Below are positions 18,280 to 27,340 of a DNA stretch of 47,065 nucleotides, piece after piece; the stretch's first letter is position 1; every line of letters begins with the position of its first letter. The notes below the pieces were generated by a model, which worked only from the letters and a program-made list of their open reading frames with translations, made no database searches and had not been told where the DNA came from. The position numbers and the translations under genes are program-made. The DNA is from a virus: the IMG/VR virus record IMGVR_UViG_3300042691_025774, positions 1 to 47,065 of that record. One strand, written 5' to 3'.

Positions 18280-18565
18280 CTTCTTCTCTGTTTTGTTCGT
18301 TAATTATTTTCAACATATCTTCTGTAACCAAAAACTCACTATCCTTTTTAAGGTTATACCTATATACTGTTTCAAGCATATCAAGTTTATCTTTAGCTGT
18401 TGTCATTTTTTCAACCATTTTATCCATTTCTTCCAAATGTTGTGGGTGTTCTCCAATACCCACAGGGTTGTTAAAATAAACAAGAAGTGTTGCTTCGGCT
18501 TCTGCCATTTCTGATCTATATTTTAAGATCAATGCTTCATACATTTTTTCTGATATTTTATTCAT
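18269..18565 (-). CDS. Hypothetical coiled-coil protein upstream of uvsX, 98 aa
   Basis: Mostly helical, charged protein (M-N-K-I-S-E-K-M-Y-E-A-L start; heptad-like region about residues 40-75 with repeated M/L/K/E). Its last 11 bases overlap the uvsX start, so expression is coupled to the recombinase. It follows the SSB terminator, so it needs read-through or its own promoter. A recombination mediator role (as for T4 UvsY, 137 aa) is conceivable from size, helicity and position, but I see no sequence similarity that supports it. Confidence 0.65.
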   Translation of the reverse strand: MNKISEKMYEALILKYRSEMAEAEATLLVYFNNPVGIGEHPQHLEEMDKMVEKMTTAKDKLDMLETVYRYNLKKDSEFLVTEDMLKIINEQNREEDGN

Positions 18566-18588
18566 ATTGTTTTTTTAAAAAATTAAAT

Positions 18589-18619
18589 AAAAAATGGGCA
18601 TTAATCAACTCAATGCCCA
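18589..18619 (-). terminator. Intrinsic terminator after the SSB gene
   Basis: Minus-strand hairpin TGGGCATT / AATGCCCA (arms 18612-18619 and 18595-18602, 9-nt loop) followed by six T. It lies 10 bases past the SSB stop codon. With the promoter upstream it makes the SSB gene a self-contained transcription unit. Confidence 0.85.
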
Positions 18620-18629
18620 AATGTTTTTT

Positions 18630-19484
18630 TTAGAAAGGAAGTTCCTCGTCTGCCTCGTCGTTAGCCTGTGGGTCAACAATTACCAATTCTTCAGTTTTAG
18701 ATCCACCTAAAGAAATTTCAGCGTTTTCACCATAAACATACTTTTTAAGTTCAGAGTTCCAAATTGGTGTTTGTCCACTTGCAATTGCCTCTAAATATTC
18801 TACAGGTTTTTTAGCGTAAACATCATTCCAAGTTGTTTCATCGCCCACCCACTCTTTCATTTGACCATTGTCAGTGTGTAGTGGTGCAGGATCGTCATAC
18901 ATAATAGTTTGAACAACTGTGTACTCTTTACCTTGTGGTGTTTTTGCCTTTGATAATTCAATGATAAGGTCTCTACCATTTTCAGCGTCTGTTACATTTC
19001 CTTTAGCTTTCCAAATAGGTAGGATCTTATCCAAGATACCTTCTTGCTTATAGTTGTGTTTAAAACGCCAAAACTTAGGTCCGTCTTGTTCGTTGTCACG
19101 GTCAACTAATTTTACAATATAAAACAATCTTGATCTGTATTCAGACGCCAACTTTTTATCACTGTCTTTACCTGTTGACATAAGTTCTTCATAAACTTCA
19201 TTAAGTGGTGATCTTTCTCCGTCGTTTTTTCCCGGATCATAAAGTTTTTGCCATTTACCATCAACCAAAACTTCGTGATACCATACTTCAACAAATGGTG
19301 ATGATCCGTCTTTAGTTGGTAGGATTCTAACTCTTTTTTGTCCTGATTTTTCGTTTTTACCTAAAAGGGTTGTGAAATACCTTTTTAATCTGTCTTGTTC
19401 AGACATTCTTGGTGTTGAGTTTCCCGTAGGATTTGAATTCTTTTCGTACTGCGCAAGTACTGAATCTAATACTGAATTTGCCAT
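18630..19484 (-). CDS. Single-stranded DNA-binding protein, gp32-like
   Basis: Coats ssDNA at the fork and during recombination. Its size (284 aa; T4 gp32, 301 aa), place beside uvsX, basic/aromatic middle (V-R-I-L-P-T, V-E-V-W-Y-H-E-V, R-S-R-L-F-Y-I-V-K-L-V-D-R-D, K-F-W-R-F-K-H-N-Y-K) and very acidic C-terminus match gp32-type SSBs of T4-like phages. There are no cysteines, so the zinc site of T4 gp32 (His-Cys3) is absent. The last residues, D-E-A-D-E-E-L-P-F, mimic the acidic tail of bacterial SSB (D-D-x-I-P-F), which recruits partner proteins. It has its own sigma70-like promoter and terminator. Confidence 0.82.
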   Translation of the reverse strand: MANSVLDSVLAQYEKNSNPTGNSTPRMSEQDRLKRYFTTLLGKNEKSGQKRVRILPTKDGSSPFVEVWYHEVLVDGKWQKLYDPGKNDGERSPLNEVYEELMSTGKDSDKKLASEYRSRLFYIVKLVDRDNEQDGPKFWRFKHNYKQEGILDKILPIWKAKGNVTDAENGRDLIIELSKAKTPQGKEYTVVQTIMYDDPAPLHTDNGQMKEWVGDETTWNDVYAKKPVEYLEAIASGQTPIWNSELKKYVYGENAEISLGGSKTEELVIVDPQANDEADEELPF

Positions 19485-19522
19485 AAATTAATTTTTAATT
19501 ATTACTCTTTTATCTTTATACA

Positions 19523-19550
19523 ATTATAAGTGATTTTCTTAAATTGTCAA
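19523..19550 (-). promoter_or_regulatory. Sigma70-like promoter of the SSB gene
   Basis: Minus-strand TTGACA (19545-19550), 16-bp spacer, TATAAT (19523-19528): both hexamers match the consensus exactly. The expected start lies near 19516, giving a leader of about 30 nt before the SSB ATG at 19484. It follows directly after the terminator of the 229-aa gene. Confidence 0.7.
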
Positions 19551-19561
19551 ATTGATAAAAC

Positions 19562-19590
19562 AAAAAAAAGGGGTTAAAAACCCCCCTTAA
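19562..19590 (-). terminator. Intrinsic terminator after the 229-aa gene
   Basis: On the minus strand AAGGGG and CCCCTT arms (between 19570 and 19588) form a G/C-rich hairpin followed by a run of eight T (plus-strand A-run 19562-19569). It insulates the upstream late genes from the SSB promoter. Confidence 0.85.
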
Positions 19591-19609
19591 TTTATTATTT
19601 AAAAAATAA

Positions 19610-20299
19610 TTATAACTCTTCTTCTATATCATACTTATTAAATGTTTTTTTGATTTCGGATGGTGAAAAACTTTCAACTTCGTCAGAAGTTAAAACATAT
19701 TCATTTTTTCCTGTTTCTTCCATTTCACTTTTTTTCTCATCAAAAAAATCACTTAATTTTTGTTTGAATGGACCAGAATCTAAACTTCTAAGTTCCAATT
19801 TTTCTTCAGGAGTTTTTGGTCTCATTTTTTCAATCTTAGATTCTAAACCATCTATTTTTTGAAGTATACCGTCCATTGCTTCCAATTTACCTTGTAAATC
19901 GTCTAATTTAGAAAAGATATTATCCATAAACTCGTCTTGTTTATCTCTAATTTCTTGTTGTGTGGTTACCAAATCAGTAATATCTAATTCCTCAGTATCA
20001 CCTTCACCCTCATCTTCTTTTTTATCGTCAACAACGTCAACATCAGGATCGTTTTCAACATCAACAGGTTCAGGAACCTCAGTTGCCGCAGCATCTGCCG
20101 GTGGTGCCCCTGCAGCCGCATCTGCCGGTGGTGGAGGAATATCACCTGCAGCATCTGCCGGTGGTGGAGGCAAATCAGTAGGTAACCCTCCCGCCGCGTC
20201 AGGTGGAGGTGGTACATCTTCTGCCTGTTCTTTAAGAACATAAGTGTTAATTTGATTAAACCTTTTTAATTCTTCTAATATTTTTTTATCTATAGACAT
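19610..20299 (-). CDS. Proline/alanine-rich protein with putative cleaved N-terminus, 229 aa
   Basis: Layout: a helical N-terminus ending Y-V-L-K-E-Q (residues about 20-25); a low-complexity segment (about 28-80) with repeated P-P-P-P-A-D-A-A units; an acidic stretch (D-V-E-N-D-P-D-V-D-V-V-D-D-K-K-E-D-E); a coiled coil (about 110-165, I-F-S-K-L-D-D-L-Q-G-K-L-E-A-M); then a charged C-terminus. No enzyme motif. The L-K-E/Q site fits the I/L-x-E cleavage rule of T4-type prohead proteases, so it could be an internal head or scaffold-like protein; this is inference. It is followed by a strong terminator. Confidence 0.7.
   Translation of the reverse strand: MSIDKKILEELKRFNQINTYVLKEQAEDVPPPPDAAGGLPTDLPPPPADAAGDIPPPPADAAAGAPPADAAATEVPEPVDVENDPDVDVVDDKKEDEGEGDTEELDITDLVTTQQEIRDKQDEFMDNIFSKLDDLQGKLEAMDGILQKIDGLESKIEKMRPKTPEEKLELRSLDSGPFKQKLSDFFDEKKSEMEETGKNEYVLTSDEVESFSPSEIKKTFNKYDIEEEL
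20091..20213. repeat. GC-rich imperfect tandem repeat coding for PPPPADAA units
   Basis: Four imperfect copies of GCATCTGCCGGTGGTGGAGG (plus strand) lie in the proline-rich segment of the 229-aa gene. GC content is far above the AT-rich surroundings. Copy number could vary by slippage without loss of frame. Confidence 0.7.
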
Positions 20300-20309
20300 A
20301 TCTTTATTT

Positions 20310-20534
20310 TTATCCGTTTAATAATGTTTTAACTCCCGTAGGTGTTTCAACTCTTAATGTTCTATTAACATTTTTGGTGTTATCAACTCTTTCAATAAGA
20401 CCATCTTTCATTCTTACTGTGTAGCAATCACCTGTATCAAGATCGCACACTTCTTTATACCCATTTTCAATTTGTTTTTCTGAAATACGTGTATCTTTTT
20501 TCAAATAATTATCTAATAAATTTTTCATATCCAT
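20310..20534 (-). CDS. Hypothetical small protein, 74 aa
   Basis: Unrecognised. It begins MDMKNLLDNYLKKDTRISEKQ (a second in-frame Met at codon 3 could also serve), with a short strand-rich centre (C-D-L-D-T-G-D-C-Y-T-V-R-M-K-D-G-L-I-E) holding two Cys. A TATTTATA box lies 13 nt upstream of the ATG and the gene ends 10 bases before the 229-aa gene, suggesting the two share a transcript. Confidence 0.6.
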   Translation of the reverse strand: MDMKNLLDNYLKKDTRISEKQIENGYKEVCDLDTGDCYTVRMKDGLIERVDNTKNVNRTLRVETPTGVKTLLNG

Positions 20535-20547
20535 AATTTCTTTTATA

Positions 20548-20555
20548 TATAAATA
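20548..20555 (-). promoter_or_regulatory. Candidate promoter box TATTTATA (74-aa / 229-aa genes)
   Basis: Minus-strand TATTTATA followed by TATAAAAG in the gap between the 2151-aa gene and the 74-aa gene, 13 nt before the ATG. Same element as at other unit starts. Confidence 0.4.
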
Positions 20556-20572
20556 TATCGTTCATTCAATAA

Positions 20573-23500
20573 TTAAAAAAAATAACTATATGCTTCTTTA
20601 AAAATGTCAACATAATTTTTAAATGCCGTCCCAGCTAATAAACCACTATCTAATTTACTTTGTAACCCATCGTACACTTTATTAGCATCAGGGTTTACCA
20701 TAACATTTTCAAATGTTTCTATGTATAATCTAGCGAGAGCCTCTGAATATTTATCTTTATTCTCGCTAAATGATGTCTTGTTTGCAATTTCAGGAACTAT
20801 AGCCATTAAACCACCTAATAAAGAAATTGCCATATTAATAGACTGATCGTCATTATCAAAGGCAATGATTGGTGTTGAATAGTTGTTAACTTTAGCACAA
20901 CTTTGTTTTGCAATATAGGTTTCAGCAATATTTCCTCCATAAAGACTTGATGTTTGGAATGAGAATAAGTTATGATTAAATGAGAATATAACCTCACCAT
21001 CAACTCTATTTGAAATACATACATTAGCAATGCCAAATAAATAAGTTTTTAAAAGTTTATTACTGAGGTTATCAATATTAATCAAAGAATTTAACCTATC
21101 TTTTAATACACTATCGGTTGTTCTAGTAGTTTCAGAATCAACAAAAGGTATTAATTGATATTCGCTAGCAACATTACTTTTACAAGCGGCCAATGTATCC
21201 ATTAATGGTGTATTATTAACCGTCAAATTAGGATTTTTTGTGTAACCAGTGCTTAATTCCCATTTTGATATACCTTCTTTAATCACATCACTTTTAACTC
21301 TTTCTAATAAATTTTTATTTATTGATGCGACAAAACTATCGGGTTTTGGTAAAGTATAAATTGGTACTCTAACCCCTTTAAATTCTGTTTTAAATGACTG
21401 TGCGTCTATATTATGTTTAACCTCATTAATAAAATATGCACCTCTAAAAAGAGGTACGTGTCTTAGATTAAAATACATTGTTGGTTGTATCATCGCATTA
21501 CCCATACTTGTTACTCCGCAGCTGTATGACCTTGTTCTATAGATACTATATAAAGATGTAGATTGTTGAGCCACTTTATTTGCGGATGCAGAATTTGCAA
21601 GTTCGGCTTCTAATTTAATTGACTCGGCGGTATTTTGTTTTTCCGCCATATCTAATGATAAATCACTAAACATATTTTGATTTTTAATACCAAAATCAAC
21701 ATTAAATGCACAAACTAAATTTTCTTTTTCCTTATCTATATTTTCAGTTGTTTTCCTTATGGTATTTGTTGTTTTTCTCAAATCCAAAACATCGTCACCA
21801 AATTTATTAAATTCTGAGTCATTGGCTAAATGTTCCGATGTATTTCCAATATACATACAAAGAAATTTAGGTTTTGAATTAATGTAATCAACATTTAAGT
21901 ATGTACCAAACATTGAGTTTGGTATCTCATAAGGTATGTCTTGATCTTCTCTTACCGCCTTTTGTAAATTATAAAAATTAATGTACGCAGGCATTGCAAA
22001 AAATAAAAAATGATTTTTATCCAAGATTGAACTAACCACGTTCATCATTGACATATTATCGCTATTTTCTAATACACTACTTAATTGTGTTACGTCAATT
22101 GTATAACTATTTCCAATATCACTATTCGCCCTATCGTAAAATAAAAAGTCTTCAAATATTGTTTTATCTTGAAGCTCGCTACCTGCAATCCATTTATCAT
22201 TTAATGTTTTAAGTGTTGAGTACGTTTCTAATTTTATAACATTACCATTAACAGGCGATTGTATTGCTGTTTGATTTGATGTTATTTCCTTTAAGTTTCC
22301 TCTTAAAAACATAAACGTTTCATCAATTAGGTTTTGTTGATAAACTTCTTTTTCGTCTAAAAAACCAATAATTAAATTTATAAATTTAGTTTTATCTAAT
22401 GTCGGATCTTTTATTTTATTTGTAACATACAATTTTATTAATTGTGAAAATCTTTTAATATTATCCACTGCAAATTCAATGTCCATTTCTTTAAAGAAGT
22501 CGGTAATGATTGAGGACGTACCATTATAACTTAATTCACTTATTGTTGAAAATCCTACATATAATTGCAATGTTTTCCATTCTTCAGGATAACTCGCTTT
22601 TGATTGTGTTACCGTGACTTCTGGAGGTAAGTTTCCTGAATATGGACTATACTTATATTTAACTTGATCGTTTGTTGGAAGATATTTTGGTGAATTTGTA
22701 AATTCACTAAAAATTTGTCTATCAAAATTTCCAGGATTTCCGATTCTAAGTATAACGTCAAAATCTAAAAATTCTTTAACTCTTGCCGTAAAATTTTCCA
22801 TTTGTGAAAAATTTTCAGGTACCACAAACAAATTTTTCATTTGTGAATATAAACTTTTTTCATCACCATTTTTTAGTTTTGGTGGTGTTTCTAATGTCCC
22901 TGAAAAAATCTCATCTTCTAAAAAGAATGTTTTTTCAGTTGCATATGGATCAATAAATAATAAAAATCTTTTTTCAAAAAGATCTAAAGTTTCTTTATTA
23001 AAAATACCAAATATCTCCTCAATTGTACTATATTCTTCATTGTTATTTAATAAATCAAAAGAACTTTGTTCTGTTTTTGATGTTTTAATTTTTTTAATAT
23101 ACTCCCAAGGCTGTGGTTTTTTTATTTTACTATTATCATAATACCCATAATGAGGAGAGTTCCATAGACTTTTTACTGTTCCGTTATAAAATGCTGGATT
23201 ATCTTTTAATGGTGTTTTTTCAACACCATTTTCATCAAAACACTCAAAAATTGATTGATTAATATCATCAAATCCCGAAGAAGGAAAGAAAATATCTGAA
23301 TTTTCATTATAAAATGGTAAATTTGTATCATTTTTTATTTCATAATAAACATAATTACTGTCAACTATTGTTTGCTCATAAGCGTTATTTATAGTTGGTT
23401 CTATTGTATAAATATTAGAGCTTCCCCTATTCACCCTGTCATTTCCAGGTACAAATAAATCTTGTCCAGTATACTCCGAATACAAATCTTTTTTAGAAAA

Positions 23501-26500
23501 AAAGTAATATACATCATTACAAACTTTTGGATAAAACCCAACATCATATGTTTTAACAACGCTTGGTATTCCAAGTGGAATCCCTTGCGTTTCTTGTTGT
23601 AAAGTAACATTAGATGTTCCCCCCGCTGAGTTAGTAAAGGTATATGTTTTTGATTTAGAATTACCTAATGGATCCCAAGCTGCTGCCGCGTCAAAATCCT
23701 TCCACACATAATTATCATCTAATATGTCGTTACCCGTTTCAACCCATTTTTTATAACGATGCCAAATCGCACCATATTTTAAAACCCAAGCATATGGTAC
23801 TTGGTGGATTGCTGATAATTTATTAAATGACGCGGCTAAATAATCCAAATCACTTTGTGTTCCTCCATCAACTGTTTTTAATTTTTCTCTTGTGGTAATT
23901 AAAGGAAGTGAATTTAAATACAAATACCCAAGAGCAGCATATGGTGTTTCCCCTTTTGTTTTTTCTAATTCAACACCACGCATAATTGAATTTACAAAAT
24001 ATGGGGTATTTAAAAGTGATGTTGTTTGTAATTTTGTTTTAACTTGTCCGATATATTCATTACCATAATCAATTGCGGTTTCAGTAAACACAAATAAATT
24101 TGGGTCATTAGTTCTTTGTTCAAAAAATTGTTTTAGTGTTTCGCGAGTGTTAACAGGAATTTCTTGTCCTGAACTATTAGTAACTGACAAAGAAACAAAA
24201 CTATTATCAAAAATTCTATTATTAACAAACATATTAACGTCTTGTCCGTCATAATTAGTATCAAGTCTTGCAACCTTTTTTAAACTTTCTTCAATTTTAA
24301 AAATTTTAGTAGTTTCTCTAAATGACTCAGTACCACCCACCTTTATCCCATCTGCCATGTTAGAAAAAATCCAACCACCATTTGTAAATGGATATATATC
24401 TAAAAATGATTCTTCATTTGACGCCGAATCTTTTAAATAATCTTGGAATTTTATTTGTAAATCCGAAGTAGTGGTTACTTGTTGTTTAGTTAAATAATCT
24501 AAACTAAATAAACTATTTTGATTTTCAGTCACTAAACTTGTTGATAAATCCGGTGTTGAAAATAGATTATTTTCATAATACCACCACTGTCTAATGAAAT
24601 TTGTTTTTAAATAATCTTTAAGGGTAATATAAGTAAATGGGTAATTTTTAAACAAATCAATAAGTGGTAAAATATTAATAATTGAATCAATTATGTTTTC
24701 TCCCTCAAGATCAGCAATTAACGTATCTATATGATAATTTTTATAATTTTTATAATTAAATTTACCATAATAAGCATTAACATAGGATCTTTCTAATATC
24801 TCAAATAAAAGGTTTGACCTGTTAGTATTAAAATAGGGGTTATTTGTTTTGTATATAGAATTTAATTGTGATTTTTTTGTAACTTTTGTGGGATCAGTAT
24901 AAACACTATTATCAACATTAGATAATTTGGAGGATGCCGCCGCCAAATATTGTTCAGTAAACTCTACTTCAGGCCAAATTGTAAAATTGTTTCCTTTTGT
25001 TTGATTCACATATTGAGGATCTCCAGGATATTGTATCTCATATAAATTTCTACCATCTTCATTTTTTTGAACATAATATTGTGGCCAAGGATAAACGATT
25101 TGATTTGTATCATTATCATTTCTCTCTACGGATGGTTTTGTTTTATCTAAAATAGCATCAATTCTTGCCCTATCTTCCCTTTTTTCCCACGCCTTTCTAT
25201 GGGTATCATCCATTAATTTATAAAATGAATCAATACCAGCAAATAAAACGGCAAAAACATTCCTTATTGTTGGTATAAATCCAATTCCTTTATCTGACGC
25301 ACCTATTTTTTGTGCTAAAACTTCACTTAATTTAATTTCAATATCTTGTTCACGAGTTTTAAGCTCATTTTCAGTGTCACTTATAATTTGTAAAAATCCT
25401 GGAGGAGATACAACTAAATTTTGTTGATTATTATCCTTAATTCCAAATACAAAAAACGTTGTTTTAGATGGTTTTTTTACTAAATTAACATCTAACTCAT
25501 AAGTTAATACAACCGATGTAGCGGCCAAATTTGCAACAAATTTACTATACCCCTGAGAGTCTTGCATTTTTGTTTTACCAGTTCTAGCAAAGAACGTATC
25601 TTCATATTCTTTTTCAGTAAAGGGTTCTGTCGTTAAATCTCTTTCTTTTACAATATTTTCATACTTTAATTTTGAAACAAGTGGAGATGCCAAATCTGAA
25701 GGAGTTTTAACACTATTTATCGTATACGACCCACCTTTACCAAAAGTAGTATTAAATTCATACATATCCGTTAATAACGGAGATTCTTTACTTGATGAAC
25801 CCAATAATGTTGTTATATTTTTTATATATTTTCTGTGAGCATCCCTTACAGTTTTATTAATTTCAGGCTTGTACGGGTAATAATATTCTCCATTGATTAC
25901 AAAAACATTATTTAAATCTAAATAATCATTTATTGAATTATCAAATACTTCTTTTTTAAGATTTTCTAAATCTTTTCTAAATTTATAGACTTCAGTTAAA
26001 ATTTGAAAATCCCCTTTCTTTGTAACGTCTTCTTGTAACCATTTTACAAAACTTTGAATCCTATACATGAAATCCTCAATTGATAATCTTGGGAAATTTG
26101 GTGGTATCAACCCTTTAGATTCATAATTTGCATACGTTTCTTCTAACAGTTGTCTACCTAATGTTGTGGATACTTTTTTTTGATTCTGCAATCCAATACC
26201 TATTTGGTTAGAATTTGAAGTATTACCTCCAACAGTGTATTCTTTTTTATACATTTTTGGTAGGTTTTTTCCATACCCAAAAAGTGTATCAAATAACAAC
26301 GCACCCGGTCTTCCCATTAGTTTTAAACTAATATCAAAATTTCCGCTTTTAGGATCTAGTTTAGCATTAAAAGATATTAACGCCAATTGATATCTTAATG
26401 CCTTCCCATAGTATCCTTTTAGTGTAAGATAAAACGCTGGATATGGTAAATTAAAGAATATTGAGTATAAAGAATTTTCTCCTTGTTCAAAAAGGGTTCT

Positions 26501-27028
26501 TCCTTGTACATCAACAAGTGTCATATCTACTTGTGGGACACCGGCCGCTGTTATAGTAACACTTATTGACTTAATACCGAGTGTTTGAACATCTTGATAA
26601 TTTGTGATGTTTCTATTAAATACATTTTTTGTTTTACCATTACTATCAGTTACTTCACTTACTTGTTCGGTTGTTTGATTATAACCCGCACCACCTCTTG
26701 AACCTTGTCCCGTTAATTGGTCAGACCAACTGGTATCAAACGTACCCTTTTTATTTTTTGGTTTTAAAAAATTTAAATTTTCATTTTCGTCTCCACCAAT
26801 AAAACTAGCGACTGTGGTGTTTACTATATCTAAAGTTTCACCAACCGCCAATTTAGTTCTAGGTACTATTTTTGTTTCTAAATTAGCATAATAAACTAAA
26901 TCTTCATGCTGAACTAATCTTTCTACGGGAGAACCATCTTCATTTTGCACAATATTTGGATCTATGACAATAATATTATCATATTCCGTATCTACATAAA
27001 CATTTTTTGTTTGTACTCTACCTGCCAT
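20573..27028 (-). CDS. Giant baseplate hub-like virion protein, 2151 aa
   Basis: Residues about 145-265 (L-G-I-K-S-I-S-V-T-I, V-P-Q-V-D-M-T-L-V-D-V-Q-G-R, N-L-P-Y-P-A-F-Y-L-T-L-K-G-Y-Y-G-K) and about 1885-1935 (F-N-L-R-H-V-P-L-F-R-G-A-Y-F-I-N-E-V-K-H-N-I, then F-K-T-E-F-K-G-V-R-V-P) resemble the two halves of beta-rich hub domains (gp27/gpD-type folds) of contractile tails, separated by ~1600 residues of unrecognised sequence. Central hub or spike-complex role is inferred from this and from its position directly after the gp53-like gene, which it overlaps by 11 bases. No membrane segment or lysozyme catalytic motif was recognised. Confidence 0.6.
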   Translation of the reverse strand: MAGRVQTKNVYVDTEYDNIIVIDPNIVQNEDGSPVERLVQHEDLVYYANLETKIVPRTKLAVGETLDIVNTTVASFIGGDENENLNFLKPKNKKGTFDTSWSDQLTGQGSRGGAGYNQTTEQVSEVTDSNGKTKNVFNRNITNYQDVQTLGIKSISVTITAAGVPQVDMTLVDVQGRTLFEQGENSLYSIFFNLPYPAFYLTLKGYYGKALRYQLALISFNAKLDPKSGNFDISLKLMGRPGALLFDTLFGYGKNLPKMYKKEYTVGGNTSNSNQIGIGLQNQKKVSTTLGRQLLEETYANYESKGLIPPNFPRLSIEDFMYRIQSFVKWLQEDVTKKGDFQILTEVYKFRKDLENLKKEVFDNSINDYLDLNNVFVINGEYYYPYKPEINKTVRDAHRKYIKNITTLLGSSSKESPLLTDMYEFNTTFGKGGSYTINSVKTPSDLASPLVSKLKYENIVKERDLTTEPFTEKEYEDTFFARTGKTKMQDSQGYSKFVANLAATSVVLTYELDVNLVKKPSKTTFFVFGIKDNNQQNLVVSPPGFLQIISDTENELKTREQDIEIKLSEVLAQKIGASDKGIGFIPTIRNVFAVLFAGIDSFYKLMDDTHRKAWEKREDRARIDAILDKTKPSVERNDNDTNQIVYPWPQYYVQKNEDGRNLYEIQYPGDPQYVNQTKGNNFTIWPEVEFTEQYLAAASSKLSNVDNSVYTDPTKVTKKSQLNSIYKTNNPYFNTNRSNLLFEILERSYVNAYYGKFNYKNYKNYHIDTLIADLEGENIIDSIINILPLIDLFKNYPFTYITLKDYLKTNFIRQWWYYENNLFSTPDLSTSLVTENQNSLFSLDYLTKQQVTTTSDLQIKFQDYLKDSASNEESFLDIYPFTNGGWIFSNMADGIKVGGTESFRETTKIFKIEESLKKVARLDTNYDGQDVNMFVNNRIFDNSFVSLSVTNSSGQEIPVNTRETLKQFFEQRTNDPNLFVFTETAIDYGNEYIGQVKTKLQTTSLLNTPYFVNSIMRGVELEKTKGETPYAALGYLYLNSLPLITTREKLKTVDGGTQSDLDYLAASFNKLSAIHQVPYAWVLKYGAIWHRYKKWVETGNDILDDNYVWKDFDAAAAWDPLGNSKSKTYTFTNSAGGTSNVTLQQETQGIPLGIPSVVKTYDVGFYPKVCNDVYYFFSKKDLYSEYTGQDLFVPGNDRVNRGSSNIYTIEPTINNAYEQTIVDSNYVYYEIKNDTNLPFYNENSDIFFPSSGFDDINQSIFECFDENGVEKTPLKDNPAFYNGTVKSLWNSPHYGYYDNSKIKKPQPWEYIKKIKTSKTEQSSFDLLNNNEEYSTIEEIFGIFNKETLDLFEKRFLLFIDPYATEKTFFLEDEIFSGTLETPPKLKNGDEKSLYSQMKNLFVVPENFSQMENFTARVKEFLDFDVILRIGNPGNFDRQIFSEFTNSPKYLPTNDQVKYKYSPYSGNLPPEVTVTQSKASYPEEWKTLQLYVGFSTISELSYNGTSSIITDFFKEMDIEFAVDNIKRFSQLIKLYVTNKIKDPTLDKTKFINLIIGFLDEKEVYQQNLIDETFMFLRGNLKEITSNQTAIQSPVNGNVIKLETYSTLKTLNDKWIAGSELQDKTIFEDFLFYDRANSDIGNSYTIDVTQLSSVLENSDNMSMMNVVSSILDKNHFLFFAMPAYINFYNLQKAVREDQDIPYEIPNSMFGTYLNVDYINSKPKFLCMYIGNTSEHLANDSEFNKFGDDVLDLRKTTNTIRKTTENIDKEKENLVCAFNVDFGIKNQNMFSDLSLDMAEKQNTAESIKLEAELANSASANKVAQQSTSLYSIYRTRSYSCGVTSMGNAMIQPTMYFNLRHVPLFRGAYFINEVKHNIDAQSFKTEFKGVRVPIYTLPKPDSFVASINKNLLERVKSDVIKEGISKWELSTGYTKNPNLTVNNTPLMDTLAACKSNVASEYQLIPFVDSETTRTTDSVLKDRLNSLINIDNLSNKLLKTYLFGIANVCISNRVDGEVIFSFNHNLFSFQTSSLYGGNIAETYIAKQSCAKVNNYSTPIIAFDNDDQSINMAISLLGGLMAIVPEIANKTSFSENKDKYSEALARLYIETFENVMVNPDANKVYDGLQSKLDSGLLAGTAFKNYVDIFKEAYSYFF

Positions 27029-27335
27029 AATAAAATATATGTGTATCTAAGGCCGTTTTGTAGTCTTGTAATGAACTAATTAATGGGAACGGTATTGTTA
27101 AAACAGTACCGTCAGGAATATTACTTTCCAAACCTCCAAACTTTGGATTAGCTTGCAGAATAAGCCATCCAAAAACGGGTGACCCATATTTTTCAAAACT
27201 AATCTTATCTAATCTACTTTGGTTTAACCTATAAATATATCTTTGGTCTGTCGGTTTTGGTGGTACATTTACATAAGGTACCACTGTTTGTTCTCCGTTA
27301 ATTAAAAAATTAGAATATCTATTATAATACTGCAT
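27018..27335 (-). CDS. gp53-like baseplate wedge / LysM-like tail protein, 105 aa
   Basis: The core R-L-D-K-I-S-F-E-K-Y-G-S-P-V-F-G-W-L-I-L-Q-A-N-P (about residues 40-64), followed by P-D-G-T-V-L-T-I-P-F-P, has the LysM/tail-X pattern seen in T4 gp53 and P2 gpX-type proteins: an early L-D-x-I-x-x-x-x-Y-G, the W-x-I-x-x-x-N segment, then a G-x-x-L-x-I-P strand. Such proteins join hub and wedge parts of the baseplate. The gene lies between two giant hub-like genes, overlapping one by 11 bases and separated by five bases from the other. Confidence 0.7.
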   Translation of the reverse strand: MQYYNRYSNFLINGEQTVVPYVNVPPKPTDQRYIYRLNQSRLDKISFEKYGSPVFGWLILQANPKFGGLESNIPDGTVLTIPFPLISSLQDYKTALDTHIFYYGR

Positions 27336-27340
27336 AGTTA

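Noticed and set aside
18008-18514. Long plus-strand open frame (168 aa) across uvsX and the 98-aa gene
   Set aside because: It is the antisense shadow of two well-supported minus-strand genes, with Cys/Phe-rich composition typical of a reverse reading and no homologous pattern.
19984-20241. Alternative minus-strand frame (85 aa) within the proline-rich gene
   Set aside because: A by-product of the repetitive GC-rich DNA; the PPPPADAA frame is continuous with flanking helical domains.
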